64,000 bases of DNA, taken from Thermohalobaculum sp039513195. Lineage in GTDB: Bacteria > Pseudomonadota > Alphaproteobacteria > Rhodobacterales > Rhodobacteraceae. Where the stretch lies: positions 1-64,000 of the forward strand of contig JBCCRM010000010.1 in the NCBI GenBank assembly GCA_039513195.1. Reading direction: 5' to 3'. The translations under genes and the position numbers were made by a program. Positions 7,826 to 16,693 of this stretch are shown one piece after another. Under the pieces are notes generated by a model. That model worked only from the letters and a program-made list of their open reading frames with translations. It had not been told where the DNA came from and did no database searches. Within the stretch, counting starts at the first letter, position 1. Each line of letters opens with the position of its first letter.

Positions 7826-9051
7826 CCAGGATGTTTCAACCAGGAAGGGGCGGCGCGTCCGGCGGCGCTGAAAGGGAATTGGCAGCGGCCCGGGACTGGC
7901 TGCCTGCGATGGCCTTCGACACGAACTATGTCGGCATCTGCCCGATCCGCAACGCCGCAACCTTGCTGAACCGTCCCGCGGCCTTTGTCTGGGACACCAT
8001 CCGCGCGACCCGGAACGAAGCGGCCGCGGCACAAGCCCTGGCTGCGGCGATCCCGGGCCGGCGCGAGATCGCGCAGCGCGACGTGGCGCTCTGCCTGACG
8101 CTGTGGCGGGAGGCCGGTCTCTTCGGCCCAGTGCCTGTCGATGGACCAGTACCGATGGTGCCGCTGCCCTCCTCCGATGCGGGGATCGCGCTCGACAGGC
8201 AGATCGCCGTCGGAGGCGAGACCGTCAGGGTCCGCGTTGCCGATCCGGCCTTGGGTGCTGCTCTGTCCGACATGTTGACCGATTTCCCCGATGTGGACGG
8301 CGTTTGCGGGCGGGCTTTCGAAATCCTCGGCAGCGATGCCGGCGGTTGGCTCTTGACCGAGAATGGCGAGCCGGCTGCATCTGGCGCCTCGCGCTCCGCC
8401 ATGCGGGGGGCACTGATGGTCAGCCTTCTCCATGCCGCCGCCGACGAGAGCGGCTGGCTCGCGATCCTGCACGCGGCATGCCTGACCGATGGCGAGCAGA
8501 CGGTGCTGCTGGCGGCACCCTCGGGCTCCGGCAAATCGACGTTGGCTGCCCAAATGATCGCCGATGGATGGTGCCTGGTGGCCGAGGACTTGGTGCCCCT
8601 GCGGCCTGACCTAAGCGCCGTCGCCTTGCCCTTCGCACTGAGCATCAAGCAAGGCAGCTGGCCCATTGTGAGCGCCGAGTTTCCACGGATCCGCTGGGCA
8701 CAGACGCACCGGTTCGAGCAGCGGATCCTGCGTTATGTTTCGCTCCCGCCCGAACAGCGATCCAACCACCCGGTCCGGCCCAATGCGATCCTGTTCCCGC
8801 ATTTTGCAGCCAATGCGGCCGCGCGGACCGAGGCGCTGGCCCCAGCAGACGTCTTGTCCCGTTTGCTAGGCGAGGAAGCTTGGGTGGATTTCGCCCGGCC
8901 GGAGGCCCGGGGCTTTCTGCGCTGGGTCGAGAGGACGCCAGCGTACTCCCTCCATTACGCGTCGGGCAGCGAAGCCCTGGGGCAGATCCGGTCCTTGCTC
9001 GGCCGGGACGAGACGGCGCCCAGCAGCATCGGCGGCGCGGGCGGGGCATAG
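7822..9051 (+). CDS. PqqD domain fused to HPr-kinase-like ATPase (HprK-related kinase A type)
   Basis: The 409-aa protein has two modules. Residues about 30-105 resemble PqqD, a peptide-recognition fold (LLNRPAAFVWDTIRA, then DVALCLTLWREAGLFG). Residues about 200-395 resemble HPr kinase/phosphorylase, with Walker A AAPSGSGKST and the downstream AEDLVPL acidic motif. Separate PqqD and HprK-related kinase A proteins are known partners of NTP_transf_5 proteins; here they are one chain. The family view is that the PqqD part binds a leader peptide while the kinase uses ATP to modify it. The substrate in this locus is unknown; the 71-aa product at 6480 is the obvious candidate. The ATG at 7822 overlaps the preceding stop. 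Confidence 0.8.
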   Translation: MTRMFQPGRGGASGGAERELAAARDWLPAMAFDTNYVGICPIRNAATLLNRPAAFVWDTIRATRNEAAAAQALAAAIPGRREIAQRDVALCLTLWREAGLFGPVPVDGPVPMVPLPSSDAGIALDRQIAVGGETVRVRVADPALGAALSDMLTDFPDVDGVCGRAFEILGSDAGGWLLTENGEPAASGASRSAMRGALMVSLLHAAADESGWLAILHAACLTDGEQTVLLAAPSGSGKSTLAAQMIADGWCLVAEDLVPLRPDLSAVALPFALSIKQGSWPIVSAEFPRIRWAQTHRFEQRILRYVSLPPEQRSNHPVRPNAILFPHFAANAAARTEALAPADVLSRLLGEEAWVDFARPEARGFLRWVERTPAYSLHYASGSEALGQIRSLLGRDETAPSSIGGAGGA

Positions 9052-9102
9052 GCGCCCTGAGACCGGCAGAGGCCCGCGTTGAGCAGCGTGGGCGCGGCCC
9101 CT

Positions 9103-9125
9103 GGTGCCTCGCAAAGGAGGGCACC
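9103..9125. terminator. Possible hairpin between convergent genes
   Basis: GGTGCC at 9103 and GGCACC at 9120 form a 6-bp stem with an 11-nt loop between the convergent kinase-fusion and EF-G-like genes. There is no T-run, so it is only a weak terminator candidate. Confidence 0.3.
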
Positions 9126-9130
9126 GGCAA

Positions 9131-11095
9131 TTAGTGAGCGGCCAGGGCCTCCAACCGCGCGCCCGAGATCTTCTCGGCCTCGCGGCCATAGACCTCCTCG
9201 TAGTGGTCGAACCTGGTCTCGAAGCGGCCGACGCCTTGGGTCGCCGAACGCAAGGTTCCGACCAGATCATCGAGCACCCCGCCCGGCAACAGCGCACGGA
9301 AAACATCCCATCCTTTCGCTGCTGGGTTTTGGTCATAGCCAAGCACGTGGCCCTTCAGCGCCGAGACAATCGGCACGAGTGCGCCGGTAAAGATCGAGGG
9401 TACATGGAAATCGACCGCATAGATCGGCTGCAAAAGGACCGGCACGCCTTTCGAGAGGCCGTCCGACACACCCATACGACCCGCGATCCGGAACGCCATG
9501 TCGGAGCTGTCGACCGAGTGATGCTGCCCATCGGTCAGCGTCACGCCCACATCGACCACCGGAAAGCCGAGCGGCCCACGGGCCGTCGCATCCCGGGCAC
9601 CATGTTCGACCGCGGGGATGTAGTTGCGCGGCACGGCACCCCCCTTCACCGTCTCATCGAAGGTGAACCCTGCCCCCCGCGGGTTGGGTGACACCGTCAG
9701 CTTCACATCCGCGAATTGCCCGGCACCGCCGGACTGCTTGCGGTGCCGGTAGTGAATGTCGGCGCCGCGTGTGATGGTCTCGCGATAGGTGCTGGAGACC
9801 GGGTGCTCCTCGGTCTTTACGCCGAAGACATCGGCCAGCACCTCTTGCGTCGCGCGCATATGCAGCGGTCCTTGGGTTTCGATCCGCTGAGCGCCGGTCT
9901 CCGGGTCCTGACCGATCAATAGACCAGGGTCGTCTTCGGCCAGCTTGGTAAGCGCCGCCGACAGCTTGACCTCGTCGCGATCGATCGCCGGGGTGACGAT
10001 GCGCGCGACCAGGGGAGGCGTCGCACGGCTCCAGGCCGGGGCCGGCACCAGCGTGTCTTCGGTGCAAAGACGCCCGGAGAGAAGATGGTCCGACTTCACC
10101 GCCGCGGCAATCTCACCCGGATCGAGCGCGCCGATGCTCACTGTGCGCTCCTGCGTTGGATCGCTGAGGCTGCCCACGACGCCGCCGCCGAGGCGGCTGG
10201 CGCCTTTCAAACCATCCTCGAAGGCGCGAAGAAACACGGTCTTGCCGACATGGCGCCGGTGGCGGGCATGGAAGCAGCCGGCGACCAACCGGTCCTTGGC
10301 GCCCGTCTCGTCCGACAGGCGCTGGCGCAGGACCGACACCTCCGGCGCCTCGTGGCGCAGCGCCTTCATCAGCCGGACAATACCATTGCCATGGCTGGCC
10401 GAGCCGATCAGCGCCGGGATCACCCGGTTTTCCTGCAGGACCCGGCTGCAAATCGAATAGAGCGGTCCGTCTGCCGGCGCGCGATCCTCGATGATCTCCT
10501 CCAACAGCCAGTCGTCATACTCCGAGAGATGCTCCAGCAACGCGTCGCGAGCCTCATGCTCGCGGTCGCTGACCGCCTCTGGGATCTCGATCAGGGCCGA
10601 GGGGCCGCCCTCGCGGTACTTCCATGCGCGCTCAGACACCAAATCTACCGCGCCGACGACCTGACCGTCCTGCCGGATCGGGATCTGGCGCAGGATCAAT
10701 GGGTGACGAGCATAGTCTTGCAGTGCCGCAACGATGTCGCGCAGGCGACCCTGCGCCTGGTCCATCCGGTTGACGAACAAGATTGCCGGCGTGCCGGCCG
10801 CCTCCACCGCCTGCAGATACGGCGCAGAGAGCACCGCCTGCGTCGGATCGGGGGACACGCAGATCACGGCGGCATCGGCGACGCTGAGCGCGGCAGTCGC
10901 CTCGTGGAGGAATTCCACCGATCCAGGGCAATCCAGCGCGTACCACCGCTCGCCGAGATAGGAGAAGGCCGCGATCCGCATCTCGGTTGCCGAAGCAGGC
11001 GCCGGCGGCGCACCCCCCTCAAGCCCCGCGAGCCTGTCGACCAACGTGGATTTGCCAACATGCGAAGCGCCGAGGACTACAACGCATCGTGCCAT
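9131..11095 (-). CDS. Elongation factor G-like GTPase (divergent paralog)
   Basis: The 654-aa protein has EF-G architecture: GTPase domain with P-loop GASHVGKST, DCPGSVEF in place of the usual DxPGH, and NRMD as G4; then beta-barrel domain II and EF-G-like domains III-V (RGADIHYRHRKQSGGAGQFADV, GFPVVDVGVTLTDGQHHSVDSS). It is shorter than canonical EF-G (about 690-700 aa). The His of DTPGH that activates water in EF-G is Ser here, and the G1 start is unusual. Many alphaproteobacteria carry such a second EF-G-like protein in addition to the real fusA, so this is not expected to be the main translocase. The ATG has AGGAGAG upstream. It is transcribed divergently from the hydrolase fusion. Confidence 0.85.
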   Translation of the reverse strand: MARCVVVLGASHVGKSTLVDRLAGLEGGAPPAPASATEMRIAAFSYLGERWYALDCPGSVEFLHEATAALSVADAAVICVSPDPTQAVLSAPYLQAVEAAGTPAILFVNRMDQAQGRLRDIVAALQDYARHPLILRQIPIRQDGQVVGAVDLVSERAWKYREGGPSALIEIPEAVSDREHEARDALLEHLSEYDDWLLEEIIEDRAPADGPLYSICSRVLQENRVIPALIGSASHGNGIVRLMKALRHEAPEVSVLRQRLSDETGAKDRLVAGCFHARHRRHVGKTVFLRAFEDGLKGASRLGGGVVGSLSDPTQERTVSIGALDPGEIAAAVKSDHLLSGRLCTEDTLVPAPAWSRATPPLVARIVTPAIDRDEVKLSAALTKLAEDDPGLLIGQDPETGAQRIETQGPLHMRATQEVLADVFGVKTEEHPVSSTYRETITRGADIHYRHRKQSGGAGQFADVKLTVSPNPRGAGFTFDETVKGGAVPRNYIPAVEHGARDATARGPLGFPVVDVGVTLTDGQHHSVDSSDMAFRIAGRMGVSDGLSKGVPVLLQPIYAVDFHVPSIFTGALVPIVSALKGHVLGYDQNPAAKGWDVFRALLPGGVLDDLVGTLRSATQGVGRFETRFDHYEEVYGREAEKISGARLEALAAH

Positions 11096-11366
11096 GATCT
11101 CTCCTCCCCTTTTGTTTTTGGCGGACCACGGCGGCCGGCGGCGGCCGCGGTCTTTGCTTCAGTAAAACCTGTCCTCGGGCTGTTGCATAGCGCCACGAAG
11201 CCGAGGGCGCGTGAACTCGAAAACATATTAAAATTTCAAATAAAAACCGAATATTCACTGCACCTATGGCTCAAACCAGTCAAATCTTGAACAAATCTTA
11301 ATCTTATTTCTCTCAACTCCCACCAGTTCGTTGCGCGCTGGGAAAGGCGGCTAGCCGGGGGACGGT
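11096..11366. promoter_or_regulatory. AT-rich divergent promoter region
   Basis: About 270 bp lie between the EF-G-like gene and the hydrolase fusion. Positions 11220-11315 are strikingly AT-rich for this genome and contain two CAAATCTT octamers three bases apart, the second extending to CAAATCTTAAT. The same 11-mer occurs at 4582, upstream of the RTX gene. No gene is visible here. Confidence 0.45.
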
Positions 11367-13763
11367 ATGTCGAAATACATAAGCCATATCCTGCATTTGG
11401 TTCGGCTGGCGGAGAAACGGCTCGATATCGATTCTTGCGACGCACTGCTGACGGAGCTGGCTGGCCCAGGGTTGGGGGACCGGCCGTTCGCTCCCTCCCT
11501 CTCCCTACGAGGTGCGGCGCGGGCCAAGCTAGCGAGCGGCGACGAGGCCGGGCAGTGGAGTATCGATCTGATCGCCCACGTTTTTCAGGCAAAGCGGAGG
11601 ATCCGCTATCGCCGTAAGACTGCGACGGGTTTTACAGGGCTGCGCCTGATCGCCGAGGGGGATAGCTGGTTCCACTACCCGGCCTTTCTCGAGGACATCG
11701 TTGATCAGCTCGACCGCAATCAAGGCCTGGCGGTCCGCTCCCTCGATGGCGGGACCGGCGATCTCGGCGCCATGACGGCCGCCGGGTCGGTACAGCGGGC
11801 GGTGACGGAGGATCGACCGGATGCGGTGTTGCTCTCGGTCGGGGGTCACGACCTGCTCGGCCGCGGGCGGTTCGAGACGTTGCTGCGGCCCTACCGGGCC
11901 GGTGCGAAACCGGGGGATCTGATCGACGAGGCGGCCACTGCCTGGACCTTCGCAAGGCTGATCCGGGACCACCGCGTTTTCATAGACCAAATCGCGCAGA
12001 CGGCGCCGGGGCTGCCGGTGCTCGGCCATGGCTATGACGTGTTGTGGCCGGTGAGGGCTGGGCATTGGCTCGGCCAACCACTGCGCGCGATGGGGATACC
12101 GATCCGGCTTGGCCGGCCGATTCTGCGCCTGATCCTCGATGCCTATAACCGCCGGCTCGCCGCCCTCGCGGAGGAAGTGCCGACTTTCACCCATGTCGAT
12201 CTGCGCGGGGTGGCCGACCGAGGCGCCGCGAACTGGCATGACGAGATCCATCCTCAGTCGGCCGGCTTCGCCCGCGCCGCCGAGCGCTTCCGCCAGGCGC
12301 TGCAGACGGTTGCGCCCGCCCAGCCCGCAAGGCGAGGACCGGTGGCGGTACCGCGCTCCGCGATGCTGAAACGGGGGCCCATCGTGATCGATCCTGGCCA
12401 CGGCGGCGCCCCGGGCTCGCCATCGATCGGCGGGTCGAGTTGGAATAATGCGGTCGGGCCGAACGGGACGCTGGAGAAGGCGCTGACCCTCGACATCGCT
12501 CGGCGGGTTCGCGACCGGATGACCGCCGCGGGCCACCGGGTGCATCTGACGCGGGAGACCGATGAAAACCTCAGCCTCGCGGCTCGCGCGGACCGGGCCC
12601 GCGCCTGCAGTGCCGCAGCCTTTGTCTCGCTGCATTTTAACGGGTCCGACGCGCACACTGCACAAGGGACGGAGACTTTTGTACATGTCGATGCAAGCCC
12701 TGCTTCCGCAGAGCTGTGCCGCGCATTGCAGCGCGCCTTGGTTGCCGCAACCGGGCATCGGGACCGAAATGCGCTGCATCCCGGCGGGCTGAAGACGGCG
12801 CGCTTCGGGGTGCTCTCGACCGGGCGCCATAGCCCAAGAACGGCGGCGGTGCTGGCAGAGATCAGTTTTCTCGACCGAGCGGCGGAGGAAGAACGCCTCG
12901 CGGATACCAGCTACCGGGACCGGATCGCGCAGGCGATCCAGCGGGGTATCGAAGCGTATCTGGCAGGATCGGGCCGTCGGGATCTCGCGGCGGAGGGTCT
13001 TTCGGCGAAGCCCGGCGTCGCGCGACGGTCTTCGCGCCAGCCCGTACGGACCCCAAGGGCTCCCGCTCCAGACACCCTGATACCGCTGCCGGGAGCCGGC
13101 GCGCCGCATCGGCAACCGGCCCTGAAGGGGTTCGGCGAGGCGCCAGCCGTCGCGCCAATCAAAGCGCCAGACATGGGTGCCGCCGGCGCTCGGTGGGAAA
13201 TGCGTATGGTCGGACGCGCGCAACCGTCGCCGCCTTCGCGGGAGACGGTGCCAGCCGCGGCGGGGGCGCTGGATCTCTTGGATCGCGCGGCTGATGGCGC
13301 GCCAGCCGACCGTTTCGACCATGCAGGGTTCGAGGAGTTCGTCGCCGGGCTGGGTCTGAAGCACTTTGCGCCGCGGGAGTTGCTGTTTCTCGGCAACGCC
13401 CATCTCAAAGGCCGCAGCAAGAATCTCAACCGGCTGCCCGATGCACGGCTCTGGGCGAATGTCGCGGCCACGGCCAGGATGCTCGATGCAATCCGGGCGA
13501 AGCTCGACGCACCGATCTTCATCCTCTCGGCCTATCGCTGCCCGGAATACAATGCCTCGGTCGGCGGCGCGGCGAACAGTCTGCACTGCCGTTTCAATGC
13601 CATCGACTGGGTTTGCGCCGACGGGACCGTATCGGAGTGGCGGATGGCTGCGGCGGAGATCCGAGCCGCCAACCCGGCCTTCGAGGGTGGGATCGGCACG
13701 TATCCGCGCCGCCGTTTCGTTCATATCGACACGCGTGGCCAAAGGGCCGACTGGGTCGGCTAA
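11367..13763 (+). CDS. Three-domain envelope hydrolase: SGNH hydrolase + amidase_3 + peptidase M15
   Basis: The 798-aa protein joins three catalytic modules. About residues 90-310 are SGNH/GDSL-like, with EGDSWF (Ser100) and the DEIHP pair (Asp292, His295). About 335-535 are N-acetylmuramoyl-L-alanine amidase (amidase_3), with zinc ligands His345 (IDPGHGG), Glu370 and His423 (SLHFNG) and catalytic Glu498 (LAEISF). About 640-795 are an M15_3-type D,D/L,D-peptidase with His740, Asp747 and His786. All key residues are present. The linker (540-640) is Pro/Ala/Arg-rich. No signal peptide is visible, so access to peptidoglycan would need another route (non-classical export, lysis or injection). The combination predicts cell-wall degradation or remodelling; the role is inferred. 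Confidence 0.85.
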   Translation: MSKYISHILHLVRLAEKRLDIDSCDALLTELAGPGLGDRPFAPSLSLRGAARAKLASGDEAGQWSIDLIAHVFQAKRRIRYRRKTATGFTGLRLIAEGDSWFHYPAFLEDIVDQLDRNQGLAVRSLDGGTGDLGAMTAAGSVQRAVTEDRPDAVLLSVGGHDLLGRGRFETLLRPYRAGAKPGDLIDEAATAWTFARLIRDHRVFIDQIAQTAPGLPVLGHGYDVLWPVRAGHWLGQPLRAMGIPIRLGRPILRLILDAYNRRLAALAEEVPTFTHVDLRGVADRGAANWHDEIHPQSAGFARAAERFRQALQTVAPAQPARRGPVAVPRSAMLKRGPIVIDPGHGGAPGSPSIGGSSWNNAVGPNGTLEKALTLDIARRVRDRMTAAGHRVHLTRETDENLSLAARADRARACSAAAFVSLHFNGSDAHTAQGTETFVHVDASPASAELCRALQRALVAATGHRDRNALHPGGLKTARFGVLSTGRHSPRTAAVLAEISFLDRAAEEERLADTSYRDRIAQAIQRGIEAYLAGSGRRDLAAEGLSAKPGVARRSSRQPVRTPRAPAPDTLIPLPGAGAPHRQPALKGFGEAPAVAPIKAPDMGAAGARWEMRMVGRAQPSPPSRETVPAAAGALDLLDRAADGAPADRFDHAGFEEFVAGLGLKHFAPRELLFLGNAHLKGRSKNLNRLPDARLWANVAATARMLDAIRAKLDAPIFILSAYRCPEYNASVGGAANSLHCRFNAIDWVCADGTVSEWRMAAAEIRAANPAFEGGIGTYPRRRFVHIDTRGQRADWVG

Positions 13764-13895
13764 AATCAAAAGAGTCAGCAGCGCCGCGCGGCCGTGGGGC
13801 AAACGCGCTCGGGCCCGCAGCTGCCTTCGACCCTGTTCTCGCGACGAATTTTCCGGTATCCGTACGTTCGTGAAGAACAGCCACGGAGCTATGCC

Positions 13896-16661
13896 ATGCG
13901 CCGCGTTCTGAAACTCCTTGCTGGTTTGTTGTTCGTCGCTGTCGTTGCCCTTGGGGCGATTGTGTTCCTGGTGCCCACGAAACAACTCGTCGAGCTGGCC
14001 GCCGACCAGATCGAGGCCACCACCGGCCGCAAACTGGCGGTGAGCGGCAATGTCTCCCGCAGTCTCTATCCAGTGCTCGGCCTGACGATGGAGGGTGTAA
14101 CCCTTTCCAACGCGCCCTGGGGCGAGGCGCCGCACTTGGTCTCGGCCAAATCCGCTGCGGTCGGCGTGGAGCTGATCCCGCTCCTCTCCGGCACGCTGAA
14201 GGTGCGCGAGGTTCGCCTGATTGAGCCGGTTGTCGCCCTAGAGGTCAATGCCGATGGGGCCCAGAATTGGGTGATCGAAACCGGCGACGCTACGGCGGAC
14301 AGCGTCGATGCCGAGGGGGGCTCGGGCGGGACCCCGGCTTTCTCACTGGCGGAGGCAGTGATGGAAAATGGCGCGGTCAGCTATCGCGATGGCCAAACCG
14401 GTTTGGCCATCGACTTGACCGCGGTGTCGGCGAAGACGGCCCTCGCGGCGCTCGACCAGCCGGTCGCGCTGGAGGGGTCGGCGGTTTGGCAGGGCGAGGC
14501 GGTAACGCTCAGCGGCTCGGTCGCGACCCCGGCCGCCCTGGCCGAAGGGGCGGAAGCAGAGATCGCGGTGGAAGTCAGCGCAAAGGACAGCACCGTCAGT
14601 TTCGAAGGCAACCTCGCCATGGCGCCTGGGGCGGCTCTACCGACCGTGCGTGGGCGCTATGGCCTAGCGTCCGCGGACCCGGCGTCGGTCATGGATTGGG
14701 CGACGGGTGCCGCGCCGCCTGAAGTCGCCGGTCTCGCAGATTTCGACCTCACCGGTGATGTCACGTTGGCGGCAGAGACCCTCAGCGCGACCGCAACCGG
14801 TGGCGTTTCGCGTGATGGCACACGGGCTACCGTCGACCTCACGGTCGAGGGCGGGGCCGCGTGGCAGGAGGCACGCAGCTTCTCGGTCGTGGCGAATGCC
14901 GCGCTCGAGACGCTGGTCTCCTTCGACTACGACGGAACCGTCGCGATGCCGCCCGACGCAGCCTTGCCCAATATCGATGGGCGGTATCAATTGGCCTCGG
15001 CCGACCCGGCCGGGGTTCTAGACTGGGCGACGGGCGCGGTGCCGCCAGAGCTGGTCGGTCTGACCGATCTAGACCTCGTTGGGGCCGTCGCCCTATCGGC
15101 CGCGGCTGTGCAAGCGACGGCAACCGGCGGCATCTCCCGCGATGGGAAGGGCGCCACCATCGACCTTAGCGCAGAGGGCGGCGAGGATTGGCAAACCGCG
15201 CGCAGTTTCTCGGTCGCGGCGAAGGCCGGGCTGGAGGCGCTGTTCAGCCTCGATTTCAACGGATCGATCGCGGTGCCCGCGCGCGGCAATCCGAGCCTTG
15301 GCGGCGATCTCATCCTGGATGCTCCGGATTTGCGCGGTCTCGCCAACTTTGCCGGGGCCGACTTGCCGGCCGCCCAGGACAGCGCGTTTCGTAAACTGCG
15401 CCTCGCCGGCAAGCTCAGCACGCCGACTGCCAACCGCATCCGCTTCGCCGCGAACGAGATCGCCCTTGACGAGATCTCCATGAAGGGCGCGGTGGTGGTG
15501 TCGCCGCCCAAGGGCGAGCGACCGCTCTGGGTTCGGGCCAACCTCACGGCAGGCGATCTTGACCTGACGCCCTATGTCACGCAGCCCGGCGGCTCTGACA
15601 GCGCGGGCGGAGAGCCCTCCAACGCCGGAGCGACTGGCTGGAGCAAGGAGCCGATCGATCTGACCGCCCTGGGCGCCGCGAATGGCGACATAAAGATCCG
15701 GGCGAAATCGGTGCAGGCCCCAAAAATGCGCCTCGGCAAGAGCGACATCGCGGCCGTGCTGCAGGACGGTCTTCTGACCCTCACGGTGACGGAGCTCGGT
15801 CTCTATGGCGGCGGGGTGAAAGGCGACATCTCGGTTAACGGGAAGGCTGGCAACGCCCTATCCGCGAAGATCAGCGCCTCGGCGGTGCGAATGCTGCCGA
15901 TGTTGCGAGCGTTTGCGGGGACGGAGAGCATCGAGGGCCGCGGTGCGATGGAGATCGATGTGACCGGGCGGGGCGAGAGCCTGCATGCGATCATGAACAG
16001 TCTGGACGGCGAAGGTTCGGTGAAGCTCACGGACGGCGCTCTGATCGGCTATAACCTGGCGGCAATGGTGCGGAACCTCACCGGCGCCTTCGCCAGCGAT
16101 CAAAGCGACGCGCGGACCGATTTTGCAGAAGTGTCGGGCAGTTTCACCATCGCGAAGGGTCTGCTGGAGAATGCGGATTTTCAGTTCCTCGGACCTCTCC
16201 TTAGGGTCTTTGGCGAGGGCAGCGCGAATCTGGGCAAGCAGACCGTCGATTTCCGTCTGACGCCAAAGGCGGTCGCGACGCTGGAAGGGCAAGGCGGTGC
16301 GACGGACGCGGCCGGGATCGCTTTCCCGCTGATCGTTCGCGGTCCCTGGGAGAATGTGTCGATTACGCCGGATCTCTCCGCCGGGATCGAAAACATCCTA
16401 TCCAGCCCCGGCGCGGCGCTCGGCGCGATCGAAGGTGTGATCGGCGGCGGCTTGGTGCCAGGTCAGGCGGGCGATGCGCTCAAAGCCATCACAGGCGGCG
16501 ATGGCGGTTTGCCGAGCGGTGCTGCGAAACCAGCGGAAGATGCGCTGCGGGCTATCACCGGCGGCGGTGCGTCTACGGAGGCCGATGACGGATCCGAGGA
16601 AGAGAAGCAGCAGCCAGGCGGCGGTGTCGGCGGCCTTCTCGACGGCATTCTCAAGAACTGA
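13896..16661 (+). CDS. AsmA-family inner-membrane/periplasmic protein
   Basis: The 921-aa protein starts with a membrane anchor (MRRVLKLLAGLLFVAVVALG) followed by the AsmA N-terminal signature around GRKLAVSGNVSRSLYP. It ends with the conserved AsmA C-terminal region (VRMLPMLRAFAGTESIEGRG, LDGEGSVKLTDGALIGYNLA). AsmA-like proteins span the periplasm and are linked to lipid transport and outer-membrane assembly. A 109-aa segment is tandemly duplicated (codons from 14652 and from 14979). The tail is Gly-rich. The ATG at 13896 has GGAG upstream and replaces a longer open frame without a start signal. It is co-oriented with the hydrolase fusion, 132 bp downstream. Confidence 0.85.
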   Translation: MRRVLKLLAGLLFVAVVALGAIVFLVPTKQLVELAADQIEATTGRKLAVSGNVSRSLYPVLGLTMEGVTLSNAPWGEAPHLVSAKSAAVGVELIPLLSGTLKVREVRLIEPVVALEVNADGAQNWVIETGDATADSVDAEGGSGGTPAFSLAEAVMENGAVSYRDGQTGLAIDLTAVSAKTALAALDQPVALEGSAVWQGEAVTLSGSVATPAALAEGAEAEIAVEVSAKDSTVSFEGNLAMAPGAALPTVRGRYGLASADPASVMDWATGAAPPEVAGLADFDLTGDVTLAAETLSATATGGVSRDGTRATVDLTVEGGAAWQEARSFSVVANAALETLVSFDYDGTVAMPPDAALPNIDGRYQLASADPAGVLDWATGAVPPELVGLTDLDLVGAVALSAAAVQATATGGISRDGKGATIDLSAEGGEDWQTARSFSVAAKAGLEALFSLDFNGSIAVPARGNPSLGGDLILDAPDLRGLANFAGADLPAAQDSAFRKLRLAGKLSTPTANRIRFAANEIALDEISMKGAVVVSPPKGERPLWVRANLTAGDLDLTPYVTQPGGSDSAGGEPSNAGATGWSKEPIDLTALGAANGDIKIRAKSVQAPKMRLGKSDIAAVLQDGLLTLTVTELGLYGGGVKGDISVNGKAGNALSAKISASAVRMLPMLRAFAGTESIEGRGAMEIDVTGRGESLHAIMNSLDGEGSVKLTDGALIGYNLAAMVRNLTGAFASDQSDARTDFAEVSGSFTIAKGLLENADFQFLGPLLRVFGEGSANLGKQTVDFRLTPKAVATLEGQGGATDAAGIAFPLIVRGPWENVSITPDLSAGIENILSSPGAALGAIEGVIGGGLVPGQAGDALKAITGGDGGLPSGAAKPAEDALRAITGGGASTEADDGSEEEKQQPGGGVGGLLDGILKN

Positions 16662-16668
16662 CCGCGGT

Positions 16669-16693
16669 GCGGCGCCGGTCTCCGGGGCGCCGC
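16669..16693 (+). terminator. Strong hairpin after AsmA gene
   Basis: GCGGCGCC at 16669-16676 pairs with GGCGCCGC at 16686-16693, an 8-bp GC stem with a 9-nt loop, seven bases after the stop. No T-run follows, so it may act as an RNA 3' end or with Rho. The remaining bases up to 16943 hold no gene that I can see. Confidence 0.45.

Noticed and set aside
9131..11095. Considered as the housekeeping fusA gene
   Set aside because: Shorter, lacks the catalytic His, and is not next to ribosomal protein or tuf genes.
11529..14135. 868-aa open frame on the minus strand
   Set aside because: It covers the SGNH-amidase-M15 gene in antisense and has no domain or start signal.
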